A stretch of 64,000 nucleotides of DNA from Gemmatimonas phototrophica (GTDB taxonomy: Bacteria; Gemmatimonadota; Gemmatimonadetes; Gemmatimonadales; Gemmatimonadaceae), in NCBI RefSeq assembly GCF_000695095.2, contig NZ_CP011454.1:2914001-2978000 (forward strand), in the 5' to 3' direction. This document shows, piece by piece, positions 44,732 through 56,020 of the stretch. Position numbers and translations under genes: made by a program. The notes under the pieces were generated by a model. It saw only the letters and a program-made list of their open reading frames with translations. It was not told where the DNA came from and did no database searches. Each line of letters begins with the position of its first letter. Positions within the stretch are counted from its first letter, which is position 1.

Positions 44732-47446
44732 ATGACCGCGTCCCCCCTGCCCCGTGTTGGTATCTGGCCCGCGCTGTGCGCGGGCCTTTTGCTTGTGACT
44801 CCGTCGCTGCGTGCGCAGCCCGTGCCCACCGCGGCTCCAGCAGCCGATGCGCCGTATCGGGACGCCCGCCGTTCACCAGCCGAACGTACGCAGGATCTCC
44901 TTGGGCGTATGTCGTTCGAAGAGAAATTCTGGCAGCTGTTCATGATTCCGGGTGATCGTGACGATCGCTCGCACGACTATCAACACGGCGCCTTCGGGCT
45001 GCAGATCAATGTTCCCGCTGGTATGCGCGCCGACGCGCTGCGCAGCGACTCTCTCCCCGCCGCGGTGGTGGCCCGCGCGCATGCGGCGCGCATCAATGCG
45101 CTCCAGCGTTATTTCGTGGACTCCACGCGACTGGGCATTCCGCTGCTGCCCTTCGAAGAAACGTTGCACGGGCTGGGACGCGAAGGCGCGACCACTTTTC
45201 CGCAGGCCATTGCCCTGGCGGCCACGTGGGATACCACGCTGATGTCCCGCGTGGCGGGCGCGATAGCCACCGAGGCGCGCGCCCGCGGCATTCGCCATTC
45301 ACTGTCGCCGGTGGTGAATATCGCGAACGATGTGCGCTGGGGACGCGTGGAAGAAACCTATGGCGAAGATGTCCAGCTGGTGGCGGCCATGGGCCGCGCG
45401 TATATCCGGGCGTTTGAATCGCGTGGCATTGTCGCCACCCCCAAACATTTCGTGGCGAATGTTGGCGACGGTGGACGGGACAGTTACCCCGTGGAGTTCA
45501 GCGAGCGCCTGTTGCGCGAGCGATACTTTCCTCCGTTTCAGTCGGCCATTCAGCAGGCTGGCGCGCGAAGTGTGATGAGTGCGTACAACTCCGTGGACGG
45601 ACAGCCGGCATCGCAGAACCGCACGCTCCTGACCGATGTGCTGCGGAAGGCGTGGTCCTTTGAGGGGTTCGTCATTTCCGACGCCGCCGCCACCGGTGGT
45701 TCTATTGTCTTGCACCATACGGAGGCGAACACGGCATCGGCGGCACGTCACGCGCTGGAGTCGGGGTTGGATGTCATCTTTCAGTCCAGTTACGACCAGC
45801 ATCGCGGGTGGCTGAACGGGTTTCGCACCGGGGGACTTGCTCCGGCGCTGATTGACAGTGCGGTTGCCCGTGTCTTGCGCGTAAAGTTCGCGCTTGGCCT
45901 GTTCGAGCACCCTTACGTGAATGCTGACAGCGCGGGGCTGGTGTCCCGGTCGGCCAGCCATCTGGCGCTCGCGCGTGAGGCCGCCATCAAGTCCATGGTG
46001 CTGCTGCGCAACACGAACCGGCAGCTCCCACTGTCGCCGAAGATACGGCGCATTGCGGTCATCGGCAGCGATGCCCTGGAGGCGCGGGTGGGCGGCTATT
46101 CGCCCCCGGGCGCCCGGGCGGTGTCCATTGCCGATGGTATCAGTGCCGGGGCACCGCCTGGTGCCGTCGTGCGGGTACATGGTGGGGTTCCGCGCCTGTG
46201 GCGTGACTTGGCCATTGTGCCAGCCACGGCGTTCTCGTCAGACAGCAGCGGGCGTCGCGTGGCGGGGCTTTCCGGGCAGTACTGGAACAACATCACCTTG
46301 AATGGTGCGCCAACCTTGCAGCGCAGAGACGCCCAGGTGGACTTTCAGTGGACCCTCAGTTCGCCGGGGCGTGGCATTCCATTTGACTGGTATTCGGCGC
46401 GGTGGGAGGGAACCGTACGCGTGCCCACCGGAGGGGTCCGCACGCTGGCCGTGGAGGGGAACGACGGCTATCGCCTGTATGTCAACGACACGTTGCGTAT
46501 CGACCGCTGGTTCAAATCGTCGTTCGGCACGCAGCGGGCAACGGTGCGAATGGCTGCCGGCAGCAGCCACCGGGTACGATTCGAGTACTTCGAGGCCACC
46601 GGGAACGCCCGACTGCGGCTGCTGTGGGATGCCGGCGTGCAGGACACGCAGGCCGCACAGATTGCATTGGCGGTGCAAATGGCACGCACGAGCGATGTGG
46701 CGGTCATCGTGGCGGGAATCGAAGAAGGCGAGTTTCGCGATCGGGCGCTGCTGGGATTGCCGGGGAAGCAGGAGGCCCTGATTCGCGCGGTGGCCGCGAC
46801 CGGAACACCGGTGGTCGTGGTCCTGACCGGCGGCAGCGCCATTACCATGCCGTGGATCGACCAGGTGGCGGCGGTGCTCGATGCCTGGTACCCGGGACAG
46901 GAAGGAGGGAATGCCGTGGCGGACGTGCTCTTTGGGCGCGCCTCGCCGGCGGGTCGCTTACCCCTCACCTTCCCCATGCATGAGGGCCAGGTGCCGCTGC
47001 ACTATGCTCACAAACCAACGGGCCGCGGCGACGACTATCTGGATCTCACCGGTCACCCGCTCTTTCCGTTCGGGCATGGCTTGTCGTATACGAGCTTTGC
47101 CTATGACAGCCTGCACGTTGAGCTTCGCCCAAAGACGGACAGCATCGCGCTGCGGGTTTCGCTCACGGTGACGAACAGCGGCCCGCGCGCCAGCGACGAA
47201 GTGGTGCAGCTGTATTTGCGGGATGTCCTGGCTCGCGTGGCTCGTCCGGTCATGGAGTTGGCCGGCTTCGCGCGCATCACGCTGGGCGCCGGTGCCACAC
47301 AGCGCGTCACCTTTGACGTGACGCGCTCGCAGCTGCAGTTCCTCGATGAAACGCTGCAGCGCATTGAAGAACCAGGCACCTGGCGCGTCATGGTTGGCGC
47401 GTCGAGCCGCGACATCCGCCTGCGACAGGAAGTCGTGGTCCCGTAA
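44732..47446 (+). CDS. Glycoside hydrolase family 3 (beta-glucosidase-like) with PA14 insert
   Basis: A 904-aa exported enzyme with a signal peptide (CAGLLLVTPSLRAQ). The GH3 TIM barrel shows LPLLPFEETLHG-like, EETYGED and the nucleophile region GFVISDAAAT (Asp317). The C-terminal domain has VLLRNTNRQLPL and AWYPGQEGGNAVADVLFG, a fibronectin-III-like end, and GEFRDRALLGLPGKQ. A PA14-like insert lies in the middle (GLSGQYWNN to YFEATGNARLRLLWD, ~510-635). It likely cleaves plant-type oligosaccharides; the substrate is unknown. It converges on the Fe-S oxidoreductase gene with 23 bp between. Confidence 0.9.
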   Translation: MTASPLPRVGIWPALCAGLLLVTPSLRAQPVPTAAPAADAPYRDARRSPAERTQDLLGRMSFEEKFWQLFMIPGDRDDRSHDYQHGAFGLQINVPAGMRADALRSDSLPAAVVARAHAARINALQRYFVDSTRLGIPLLPFEETLHGLGREGATTFPQAIALAATWDTTLMSRVAGAIATEARARGIRHSLSPVVNIANDVRWGRVEETYGEDVQLVAAMGRAYIRAFESRGIVATPKHFVANVGDGGRDSYPVEFSERLLRERYFPPFQSAIQQAGARSVMSAYNSVDGQPASQNRTLLTDVLRKAWSFEGFVISDAAATGGSIVLHHTEANTASAARHALESGLDVIFQSSYDQHRGWLNGFRTGGLAPALIDSAVARVLRVKFALGLFEHPYVNADSAGLVSRSASHLALAREAAIKSMVLLRNTNRQLPLSPKIRRIAVIGSDALEARVGGYSPPGARAVSIADGISAGAPPGAVVRVHGGVPRLWRDLAIVPATAFSSDSSGRRVAGLSGQYWNNITLNGAPTLQRRDAQVDFQWTLSSPGRGIPFDWYSARWEGTVRVPTGGVRTLAVEGNDGYRLYVNDTLRIDRWFKSSFGTQRATVRMAAGSSHRVRFEYFEATGNARLRLLWDAGVQDTQAAQIALAVQMARTSDVAVIVAGIEEGEFRDRALLGLPGKQEALIRAVAATGTPVVVVLTGGSAITMPWIDQVAAVLDAWYPGQEGGNAVADVLFGRASPAGRLPLTFPMHEGQVPLHYAHKPTGRGDDYLDLTGHPLFPFGHGLSYTSFAYDSLHVELRPKTDSIALRVSLTVTNSGPRASDEVVQLYLRDVLARVARPVMELAGFARITLGAGATQRVTFDVTRSQLQFLDETLQRIEEPGTWRVMVGASSRDIRLRQEVVVP

Positions 47447-47469
47447 GGATCGCGAGCAGGACGCACCGT

Positions 47470-49506
47470 TCAGGACAGCCGCGCCGCCACCACTTCGGAG
47501 ATATCGAGTACCGGCACTTCACTCCCGGCGCCGGTAACGCCATCGGTAATCATGGTCATGCAAAACGGACAGGCCACGGCAATCTGATCTGCCCCGGTGG
47601 CCAGCAGCTCTTCGCTGCGTTCCACATTCACACGCTTGCCCACGTTCTCTTCCATCCACATGCGACCACCGCCAGCGCCACAGCACAGGCCACGGCTCTT
47701 GGTACGGGCCGGCTCCACCAGTTCCACGATGGGGAGTGCCTTCTTGAGCGTGTTGCGCGGCGCGTCGTAGATCTCGTTGTAGCGGCCCAGATAACACGAG
47801 TCGTGGTACGCGACCTTGAGCCGCTTTCCATGCTCTGTATCCAGCGGCACGCGCCCGTCGTTCAGCAGACGCTCGATGTACTCGGTGTGGTGGATCACTT
47901 CGTAGTGACCGCCCAGATCAGGGAACTCCTTCCCCATCTGGTGGAAACAGTGCGGGCAGAACGTCACGATGGTCTTGAGCTCGTAGCCATTGAGGGTCTC
48001 AATGACGCCCTTGGCGAGCATCTGATACAGATATTCGTTTCCCATACGACGCGCCGGATCGCCATGGCAGGTTTCTTCCTGGCCGAGGATGGCGAACTTC
48101 ACGTTGGCAGCCTGCAGAATGCGGGCGAAGGCCACGGTGATCTTCTTGGCGCGATCGTCGAAGGAGCCCATGCACCCCACCCAGAACAGGATGTCGGGCT
48201 TCTCACCAGCCGCCGCCATCTCGGCCATGGTGGGGATGTTCATCCCTTCGGCCCACTGCTCACGATCTGACGCGCTGAAGGCCCAGGGGCTGCCGTTCCG
48301 CTCAAGGCTTGTGAGCGCCGGCTGCAGCTCTTCGGGGAAGCGCGACTCCATGAGCATGAGGTCGCGACGCAGCTCGTTAATGATGTCCAGCTGGTCGATG
48401 CTGACCGGGCACTCCTGCACACACGCGCGGCATGAGGTGCACGCCCACAACTCCTCTTCGGTAATCCAGTTATCGAGCAACTTCTTGTCGAGAACCGCCT
48501 GCTGTTCTTCGGTCGCCGTTCCGCCACCAGCGGCTACGGCATCAAGCACGGTGGCCTTTTCCGTGAGGCGGGCGCGCGTCTTCACCACGATCATGCGCGG
48601 CGACAACGCCTTGCCCGTGATGTTGGCCGGGCACGCCGCCGTACAGCGACCACACTCCGTACAGGAGTAGCCGTCCAGCAGATTCTTCCAGGTCAGATGC
48701 TCCACGTCGCTGGCGCCAAACTGCTCGGCGTCTTCGGCCTCGAGATCCATGGGGCGCATGGCGCCCACGCGACCCGGGCCACTCGTGTTGGAGAACCACA
48801 CGTTGATGAGCGACGACAGCACATGCAGGTGCTTCGACTTGGGCAGGTGGTTGAGGAACCACAGAATACCCAGAGCATGAATCCACCACGACACGCGCGC
48901 CATGACGTGCGCGGTTTCCGCAGACATGCCACTGAAGAGTGGCAACAGCATGGACGTGATGACCCGGCCGCCCATGTCGGCACCGGGCTGCTTGGCGTCG
49001 CCTACGAACAGCAACAGCAGCGTGAGCATCAGACCGGCAATCACGCTCAGAATGAGTACAGCTTCGCCGCTGTGCACCGCGTCCACGGTAAAACGCGCTG
49101 GGCGGATGACCAGCCGGCGGTACAGCAGATATCCCACCGGCATGAGGACAAAGACCGCGAAGATCTCTTGCGAGAACACGTAGGGGACGTACAACAGCCG
49201 CGGCAGGATGACATCCCACGTGAACGGCGTGTACAGCCCCTGAATCATGATCTCGACCGTCCCGAGGCCAAGGACACAGAACCCCCAGAACACGAGGGCG
49301 TGCATCATGCCGCCGAGCGGGTCGCGCAGAATTTTCGTTTGCGCGAGCCCGATAAGCAGGAAGTTTTTGGTTCGGACGTCAGGGTGATCGGTCCGGACTT
49401 CGTCCTTGGCAAGCTTGAGCCAACGGACGAGCCGCTGCGCCTGCACCGCGAAGGCCGAGAGGCCGCCGGCGAAAATCAGCAGGAAAACGAGGTTCGACAG
49501 AGTCAT
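47470..49506 (-). CDS. Membrane Fe-S oxidoreductase, ETF:menaquinone oxidoreductase type
   Basis: A 678-aa fusion. The N-terminal part has five or six membrane helices with a nitrate-reductase-gamma-like heme region ([31 protein letters not shown]). It is followed by two 4Fe-4S clusters ([30 protein letters not shown]) and two CCG domains ([11 protein letters not shown]-like; [10 protein letters not shown]). This architecture is described for EtfAB:(mena)quinone oxidoreductases. EtfA/EtfB genes lie immediately upstream, so it should pass ETF electrons to menaquinone. TAGCTT sits 6 nt before the ATG with TTGTCG at 17 bp. Confidence 0.87.
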   Translation of the reverse strand: MTLSNLVFLLIFAGGLSAFAVQAQRLVRWLKLAKDEVRTDHPDVRTKNFLLIGLAQTKILRDPLGGMMHALVFWGFCVLGLGTVEIMIQGLYTPFTWDVILPRLLYVPYVFSQEIFAVFVLMPVGYLLYRRLVIRPARFTVDAVHSGEAVLILSVIAGLMLTLLLLFVGDAKQPGADMGGRVITSMLLPLFSGMSAETAHVMARVSWWIHALGILWFLNHLPKSKHLHVLSSLINVWFSNTSGPGRVGAMRPMDLEAEDAEQFGASDVEHLTWKNLLDGYSCTECGRCTAACPANITGKALSPRMIVVKTRARLTEKATVLDAVAAGGGTATEEQQAVLDKKLLDNWITEEELWACTSCRACVQECPVSIDQLDIINELRRDLMLMESRFPEELQPALTSLERNGSPWAFSASDREQWAEGMNIPTMAEMAAAGEKPDILFWVGCMGSFDDRAKKITVAFARILQAANVKFAILGQEETCHGDPARRMGNEYLYQMLAKGVIETLNGYELKTIVTFCPHCFHQMGKEFPDLGGHYEVIHHTEYIERLLNDGRVPLDTEHGKRLKVAYHDSCYLGRYNEIYDAPRNTLKKALPIVELVEPARTKSRGLCCGAGGGRMWMEENVGKRVNVERSEELLATGADQIAVACPFCMTMITDGVTGAGSEVPVLDISEVVAARLS

Positions 49507-49512
49507 GGCGCG

Positions 49513-49541
49513 AAGCTAGGCCGTGGACTGGAGAGCGACAA
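49513..49541 (-). promoter_or_regulatory. Promoter of the Fe-S oxidoreductase (TTGTCG-N17-TAGCTT), leaderless geometry
   Basis: On the minus strand: TTGTCG (49541-49536), 17-bp spacer, TAGCTT (49518-49513), 6 nt, ATG. A strong terminator just upstream separates this gene from etfBA, so a private promoter is expected. Confidence 0.5.
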
Positions 49542-49564
49542 GCGGAATCATCGATAATATGACG

Positions 49565-49597
49565 GCGGGCCCCGTCGTGAGGAACGACGGGGCCCGC
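49565..49597 (-). terminator. Strong hairpin terminator after etfA
   Basis: A perfect 14-bp stem (49565-49578 with 49584-49597) and a GAGGA loop, starting 22 nt after the etfA stop. Minus-strand sequence beyond the stem (TCATATTAT) is only weakly T-rich. Confidence 0.75.
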
Positions 49598-49618
49598 TGA
49601 CTGCATGCGACACGCGGA

Positions 49619-50608
49619 TCAGCCCTGCGCCTTGGCCGCCTTCACTGCCGCCGTCAGCGCCGGCATGATCTCGAACACGTCACCGACGATGCCGTAGTCG
49701 GCCACCTTGAAGATGGGCGCGTCCTTATCCTTGTTGATCGCGACGATGGTCTTGGACGTCCGCATACCGGCAAGGTGCTGAATGGCGCCGGAGATCCCGA
49801 CGGCGATATAGAGATTGGGGCTCACGTTCCGACCAGTCTGACCAATCTGATCGGAGTGGGGGCGCCACCCTTCGTCGGTCACGGCGCGTGTCGCGCCAAC
49901 CGCCGCGTTGCCAAAGGCATCGGCCAGATCGTCACACAGCTTGAAATTTTCGGCCGCCTTGAGCCCGCGACCACCGGCCACGATAACCGGCGCGTCGTTG
50001 AGATCGAGCTTGCCGGTGTTCCCCTGCTTGAGCTCCACCACCTTCACACGTGATGCCGACGGATCGGCCGCCGAAGTGATGGCCTCGGTCACCAGCGGGC
50101 GCGCATTGGCCGCTGGCTGGAAGGCCGCCGGTCGCACCGACAACACGGCTGGCGATCCCGACAGCGACAACGTCGCAATCGTCTTGCCATTCATGTTGAA
50201 ATGCTGCCCGGACACCGTACCGCCGTCTACGGAAAACCCGGTGAGGTCGGGCGCCAACCCACTGCCCAACTTGGCCGCGACGCGAGGCGACAAGTCGCGC
50301 CCCTGCGCCGTGGCGCTGAAGACCGCGAAACCATAAGTGCCACTGCCCAGACGCTGCGCAACCGTTGCCGCCAGCGCTTCCGGATTGTACTGCGCAAAAC
50401 CGGCATGCTCGAGCACGAGCACGCTATCGGCGCCGTACTCCGCGAGCGAGGCCGCCTTGACCGCAATACCGGCGTCACCGGCGAGGACGGCGTGCACACT
50501 GCCGCCGCCGGAGAGATCGGCCAACTGCCGGGCGGCGGTCACGGCTTCCAGGGCAACCTTACGCAGATCGCCCGCGCGCACTTCAGCAAATACAAGAACG
50601 TTGGCCAT
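49619..50608 (-). CDS. etfA: Electron transfer flavoprotein alpha subunit
   Basis: A 329-aa ETF alpha subunit. The N-terminus VLVFAEVRAGDLRKVALE and the C-terminal FAD motif (ALVGSGG-type SGAIQHLAGMRTSKTIVAINKDKDAPIFKVADYG) are present. It binds FAD and with EtfB takes electrons from acyl-CoA dehydrogenases. The ATG lies 2 nt after the etfB stop, so the two are co-translated. The 3' end is closed by a strong hairpin. Confidence 0.96.
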   Translation of the reverse strand: MANVLVFAEVRAGDLRKVALEAVTAARQLADLSGGGSVHAVLAGDAGIAVKAASLAEYGADSVLVLEHAGFAQYNPEALAATVAQRLGSGTYGFAVFSATAQGRDLSPRVAAKLGSGLAPDLTGFSVDGGTVSGQHFNMNGKTIATLSLSGSPAVLSVRPAAFQPAANARPLVTEAITSAADPSASRVKVVELKQGNTGKLDLNDAPVIVAGGRGLKAAENFKLCDDLADAFGNAAVGATRAVTDEGWRPHSDQIGQTGRNVSPNLYIAVGISGAIQHLAGMRTSKTIVAINKDKDAPIFKVADYGIVGDVFEIMPALTAAVKAAKAQG

Positions 50609-50610
50609 GA

Positions 50611-51366
<756 letters not shown>

Positions 51367-51470
51367 CGCTGCCGCTCCGTTCAAGTGTCAGGTAGGAATG
51401 GGAGGATACGAGGGGGAAGCTAGGGACCGGTCCCGCAGGGGGCAATGCGCACAGCCCCTCCAGACAACAA

Positions 51471-51496
51471 AAAACGCGACGGTAACGTCGCGTTTT
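51471..51496 (-). terminator. Rho-independent terminator after susD
   Basis: A perfect 11-bp stem AAAACGCGACG / CGTCGCGTTTT (51471-51481 with 51486-51496), loop GTAA, T-run on the minus strand (TTTTTTGTTG). A second, GC-only hairpin (GCGGGGTGG 51527-51535 with CCACCCCGC 51558-51566) lies closer to the susD stop. The susCD transcript should end here, before etfBA. Confidence 0.8.
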
Positions 51497-51576
51497 CTGA
51501 AACGGGTGGGACCGATGGCGTGGGACGCGGGGTGGGCCGGGGCAAATCGCCTCGGCACCACCCCGCCCCGCTTTGC

Positions 51577-52815
51577 TCAGCGCCCGAAATTGGGATTGGC
51601 GAGCGTCTCCACGTCGGGCAACGGCCAGCACCGCTGGGTGCCATAGACGCCCCCCTTGGGATAGGCGCCTCCTGCGGCCGGCACCTGCGGCAGGTTGAAC
51701 CGCTTCACGTCGAACCAGCGGTTCCCCTGCAGGAACAACTCCCGACGACGCTCCTCGGCCACGGCCCCATCAAAGCTGGCCGTTTCCTGCGTGGTGAGGG
51801 GGGGCAGACCAACACCCGTGCGAGCCCGCAGCGTGTTCAGAATGCCGATGCCCTCCGCTCCGCCGCGGGCTTCGGCCAGAATGAGCTGTGCCTCCAGTCC
51901 CGACGCGATCGGGTACGTGGCGGTGAGACTCGCGTACTTGTTCTGGCCCCAGAGCGTGTTCACCTGATCGGCAGCGGTCCGGTTGAGATTCGTGACCGAC
52001 ACCCGCGGATCGTTGAGGGTGCGATATGCCGGGGCTACGGAGGTGTTGTTCGACTGGTTTACCTGTTGGAAGATGCGATTGTTGCGGCGTCCAATGGTGG
52101 CATCGGCCGTGGCGTTGTACACAAAGCCCACCGGCACCCGCGCGGCATCCTCCGCGGCTCCGGGTTTTGCGCCCTTGTTGATGCGGGCCCGTGCGCGACC
52201 GACATACGCCAGGTTGAGAATGCTCGCATCGTTGGCGGCCGTTGCCGCGGTGATGGCTCGGCTGAACCGTACTTCTGCCGAGTCAAACAACTGCGCGGGG
52301 GTGAGGGACACACCGAGATTGATGACGCCCTCGCAAAAGCCCTCCCCCAGCAGGAGCAGGCTGTAGCCAGCCATCGCGGAGTTTAGCGCAATGAGCCGCT
52401 GACGATTGGGCACATCGGTGTCGCTCCACCCTTCGAGCTTGGCGACCGCCTGATCGTTCGTGTAGCGCGCGGTGCTGATGGGCGTGTAGACGCCGATACC
52501 TTCGCACCCGGAGGTGCTGTACAGCGCGTCCACGGCTTCCACATTGCGCCGGTCGTAGTTCCAGCGGGCGGCGGTTTGCGTGCCATCCACGAGTTCTCCG
52601 GCACCTAGCGCGCTGGCGACGATGTACCCACCAAGAGCGCACTCGTAGTCGGACACGGCACTCGCAGAGATCAGGGCGGCATTGCCCGGTACCAGGAACG
52701 AGCTCTCCGCCAATCGACTGGGCGTCTGTACCGTAAGCAGGCGATCAAAGTTGCTGCAGGCAGCGGTCAGGCCGAGCGCCGCGACCGCCGTCAGGACCTT
52801 CATCGTGTTTCGCAT
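51577..52815 (-). CDS. SusD/RagB-type outer-membrane nutrient-binding lipoprotein
   Basis: A 412-aa SusD homologue with an export signal and a candidate lipidation Cys (MKVLTAVAALGLTAACSN). The helical TPR-like body and the typical ending (CWPLPDVETLANPNFGR) fit the family. SusD binds the substrate as the lid of the SusC channel. ATG 52815 is 5 nt after the susC stop; ATG 52803 is equally possible. No sugar- or peptide-specific enzyme is adjacent, so the transported compound is unknown. Confidence 0.87.
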   Translation of the reverse strand: MRNTMKVLTAVAALGLTAACSNFDRLLTVQTPSRLAESSFLVPGNAALISASAVSDYECALGGYIVASALGAGELVDGTQTAARWNYDRRNVEAVDALYSTSGCEGIGVYTPISTARYTNDQAVAKLEGWSDTDVPNRQRLIALNSAMAGYSLLLLGEGFCEGVINLGVSLTPAQLFDSAEVRFSRAITAATAANDASILNLAYVGRARARINKGAKPGAAEDAARVPVGFVYNATADATIGRRNNRIFQQVNQSNNTSVAPAYRTLNDPRVSVTNLNRTAADQVNTLWGQNKYASLTATYPIASGLEAQLILAEARGGAEGIGILNTLRARTGVGLPPLTTQETASFDGAVAEERRRELFLQGNRWFDVKRFNLPQVPAAGGAYPKGGVYGTQRCWPLPDVETLANPNFGR

Positions 52816-52820
52816 GATGG

Positions 52821-55800
52821 TCAGAAGTTGAAGTTGACGGTGGTGACAAACTGGCGAAGCTGCGGAAGTACACTCTGCTCCCACTGACCGAAGGCACCGC
52901 CACGGGTGCCGCCATTAAAGGACGCTTCCGGCTCAATGCCCGGGAAATTGGTCCAGAGGCCGAGATTGCGGCCCGCCACCGTTATTGACGCGCGACTGGC
53001 GCCGAGACGGCGTGCGAACGACTGCGGCAGCGTGTAGGTGGCAGCCAACTCCCGGAAGCGGGCAAAGCTTGCATCCGAAATGAGGTGGTGCGTGTAGGCG
53101 GTACCGGCCTGCACCGCGCCGAGCAACGCCTTGTCTTCGACTTCGTCGGGATAGTAGAGCTCACGGCAAAGCACGAAGGCGCCGCAGCGCACGCGGTAGT
53201 TGCCGTCGAGCTTCTTGTAGCCACCGCGCCAGTCCACAAACGCGTTCACGCGGATGTTCTTGAAGAGCGTGAGGCCGGCCGAGAATGAGCCTTCCTGCGT
53301 TGGCACGGAGTTGCCGAGAAACACCCGGGGAGCCGTGGCACAGGCCACGGTACCGCCCGCTCCGTTATCGCAGAGCAGATTCGTGGCGCGTTTGGTCGTG
53401 GGGTTGTACTCCGCGCTCACCACACGGCGATCCCACCAGGCACCCGGCGCGTAGCCGACTTTATGGGCCACGTTGCTGCTGAGGGACACAAAGTCCGTGG
53501 TCCCGCCCAACGACGCAATGTTGTAGTTGTTTACGGAACCACTCAGCGTCAGGTCCAGCGAAACATTGTCGCGGCGAAGCGGCGTACCACGTACAATCCA
53601 CTCCAGGCCGTCGCGATCCACCTGACCGGCGTTGAAGAGCTGCAGGCCGGGGAATCCATTGGATGGCGGCGCCTGGCGCGAAAGAATGGCGTCCTTCGTG
53701 CTTCCCTTGAAGTACGTCACTTCCATACCGACCCGATCGTTCCACATGCCGGCATCAAAGCCGACTTCGAGTTCGGTACTGCGTTCCGGTCCAAGGTCGG
53801 GGTTACCGGCCGACGACGGAGTAAGGAAGCCACCTGACGCCGAGTATGTGCGGATGGCATCAAAGGCCCCCGGCTGCAACCCGCTGGCGCCGTACGCCGA
53901 GCGCACTCGCAGCTGGTTCACAAAGGCGGGGATGGGAAGCGACGGTTCCTCGCTCAGTACCCAGGAGGCGCTGAGCTTGGGGTACGTGACAGCGTCAAAG
54001 TTGGTCCCGAACGCGGAGTTGTCGTCGGTACGGATGGCCGCCGTCAGGAACAGACGATCGTTCCACACGAACTGCTGCTGAATAAACGCGCCCACCGTGT
54101 TGTTCTGTACCAGTTCGTCGCTGCCCACGTTGCGGATGCTGGCCGACGAAATGGACGTGAGCCCAACGGCCGGGAACGTGGATCCGCTGATGGAGCGGAA
54201 CCGCGTTTGACGCAGGTAGATCTGGCCACCAACCGACGTCACACTCTTGACGGCGCCGGACAGCTGAAAGTCCGCGTTTGCGACGTAGTCGTACGACGTG
54301 AGCGTCACATCGCGCGTGGAGGCCGAAATTGATCCGGCGGTAGGCAGGCCACTTCCGGCAAACGAGGCGTAGGTTGCGCCGATGATATCGTTTCGCGGTG
54401 TGCGATCTTCATTGTTTTCCGCGAGGCGATCGAGGCCGACAATGAGTCGGTGATTGAGCCACGACGTTGGGCGATTGGTGAACTGGAAGCTGCCGGTGAA
54501 GCGGTCGGCGTCCTGGAAGACGTCGTACGCCTCATAGTAGGCGTTGGGCGGTCCCGACCGGAATCCCAGCTGGGGATTGTTGGGATTGCGCGAGGGGACC
54601 CTGACGCCGCCGTACAGAAAGGAGGGCGAAGAAAAGACGGTCCCCCAGACGGCTCCACCACCACCGGATTCGAACGGCAGATAGGTACGACCGGTGGTAT
54701 ATCCCAGGCTGGACTGGAGGTCGATCTTCGGGGAGGGATTTGCCTGCAGATTCACGCGCAGATTGGTGCGACGCAGGCGGTTCACGCGTTCGGCGCCCTG
54801 ATTCTCCTCATAGCCGCCACCCACGTAGTAGCGCACCGCGCTGCTGCCGCCAGACACGGACATCTGAATGTCCTGCAGCGTACCGCTCGTGAAAATATCG
54901 TTGCCGAATTTCCGCTGAAGCGAGTCGTTGAGCTGTCGCGTGGAAATGCTCACGGTATCCAGGGCCGTCGTGCTTCCGGCGCTCGGCACCGTCCCGTAGT
55001 TGTCGTCAAAGCGCGTCAGCCAATCGGGCACCCAACTTGAACCACCTCGCGCCGTCACATTCCAGACGGGCCGACCGGCCGCGCCCTTCTTGGTAATGAT
55101 TTGAATGACGCCGTTGGATGCTTCGGTGCCGTACAGCGTTGCGGCCGCGGGCCCCTTGATCACCTCAAGGCTCTCGATGTCATCAGGGTTGAAGTCATTC
55201 CACCGCGAAATCGAGGCGGAACCGAATCCCTGATTGGAGGGCCCAGAGGCCTGCGTGTTGTCCACGCGCACGCCATCCACGTAGATAAGCGGATCGTTGG
55301 AGAGCGACAGCGAGGAGGCGCCACGCACGCGAATGCGCGAACCGGTACCCACCTGGCCGGAGCTGGCGACGATGCTCACCCCAGAGGCGCGACCGTTCAG
55401 CAGTTCCTGAAAGGAATTCACGGGCTGCGTCGCCACCACTTCGGCCGCGTTCACGGTGGTGACCGCGTTGCCGATGGCGCGCTTCTCCGCCACACCAGCG
55501 GTACCGGTCACGACAACTGACGTGAGCTCCATGGCCCGCTCGGACAACGCGATTCGCACGTTGGCGTCGCCGATCGTGGCCCCCGCCGTGCGCGGCTGGA
55601 AGCCGATGCGGCGAACCGTGACTTGAACCTGACCACTCCCCGTGAGGCCAGCCAGCCGGAAGCGGCCCGCGTTGTCGGTAGTCGTGCCAATGTTTCGGCC
55701 CTCCACCATGATCTGGGCATCGCCGATCGGCGACCCATTCTTTTCATTCACGACGGTACCGGCAATGGTGCCCGTACTTTGCGCCACGGCCGTGGCGGCC

Positions 55801-55886
55801 GGAGCCAGCGTCGCGGCCGCAAGCCCGAGCATCACACCAATGGTGCGTGCCCTGCTTGCCGCCCAGCGAACGGCGGAGTGCAGCAT
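52821..55886 (-). CDS. SusC/RagA-family TonB-linked outer membrane receptor
   Basis: A 1021-aa receptor. After the signal peptide comes a carboxypeptidase-D-regulatory-like domain (TGTIAGTVVNEKNGSPIGDA, ~33-115), then the plug with DNPLIYVDG-like SNDPLIYVDGVRVDN and DDIESLEVIKGPAAATLYGT, then a long beta-barrel ending RQFVTTVNFNF. It imports large substrates with SusD. ATG 55886 has AGGAG 9 nt upstream. A 7-bp inverted repeat lies ~100 nt upstream. It is the largest gene in the window. Confidence 0.92.
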   Translation of the reverse strand: MLHSAVRWAASRARTIGVMLGLAAATLAPAATAVAQSTGTIAGTVVNEKNGSPIGDAQIMVEGRNIGTTTDNAGRFRLAGLTGSGQVQVTVRRIGFQPRTAGATIGDANVRIALSERAMELTSVVVTGTAGVAEKRAIGNAVTTVNAAEVVATQPVNSFQELLNGRASGVSIVASSGQVGTGSRIRVRGASSLSLSNDPLIYVDGVRVDNTQASGPSNQGFGSASISRWNDFNPDDIESLEVIKGPAAATLYGTEASNGVIQIITKKGAAGRPVWNVTARGGSSWVPDWLTRFDDNYGTVPSAGSTTALDTVSISTRQLNDSLQRKFGNDIFTSGTLQDIQMSVSGGSSAVRYYVGGGYEENQGAERVNRLRRTNLRVNLQANPSPKIDLQSSLGYTTGRTYLPFESGGGGAVWGTVFSSPSFLYGGVRVPSRNPNNPQLGFRSGPPNAYYEAYDVFQDADRFTGSFQFTNRPTSWLNHRLIVGLDRLAENNEDRTPRNDIIGATYASFAGSGLPTAGSISASTRDVTLTSYDYVANADFQLSGAVKSVTSVGGQIYLRQTRFRSISGSTFPAVGLTSISSASIRNVGSDELVQNNTVGAFIQQQFVWNDRLFLTAAIRTDDNSAFGTNFDAVTYPKLSASWVLSEEPSLPIPAFVNQLRVRSAYGASGLQPGAFDAIRTYSASGGFLTPSSAGNPDLGPERSTELEVGFDAGMWNDRVGMEVTYFKGSTKDAILSRQAPPSNGFPGLQLFNAGQVDRDGLEWIVRGTPLRRDNVSLDLTLSGSVNNYNIASLGGTTDFVSLSSNVAHKVGYAPGAWWDRRVVSAEYNPTTKRATNLLCDNGAGGTVACATAPRVFLGNSVPTQEGSFSAGLTLFKNIRVNAFVDWRGGYKKLDGNYRVRCGAFVLCRELYYPDEVEDKALLGAVQAGTAYTHHLISDASFARFRELAATYTLPQSFARRLGASRASITVAGRNLGLWTNFPGIEPEASFNGGTRGGAFGQWEQSVLPQLRQFVTTVNFNF

Positions 55887-55983
55887 GTGCAGCTTCTCCT
55901 GAGGGATGGGGAAGGAAACCACGTTTCGGTTACGATGTGCCGAACCTATCTGCCCGAACATTTCAGGCAACAGGGACGTCACA

Positions 55984-56002
55984 GTCTTGTCATGAACAAG
56001 AC
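55984..56002. promoter_or_regulatory. Inverted repeat GTCTTGT-N5-ACAAGAC upstream of susC
   Basis: A perfect 7-bp inverted repeat with a 5-bp centre, placed upstream of candidate promoter boxes for susC (TTGCCT-N16-TAGGTT on the minus strand). It is an operator-like site for an unidentified regulator; no regulator gene is adjacent. Confidence 0.35.
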
Positions 56003-56020
56003 GTTATCCCCACAACGCAT

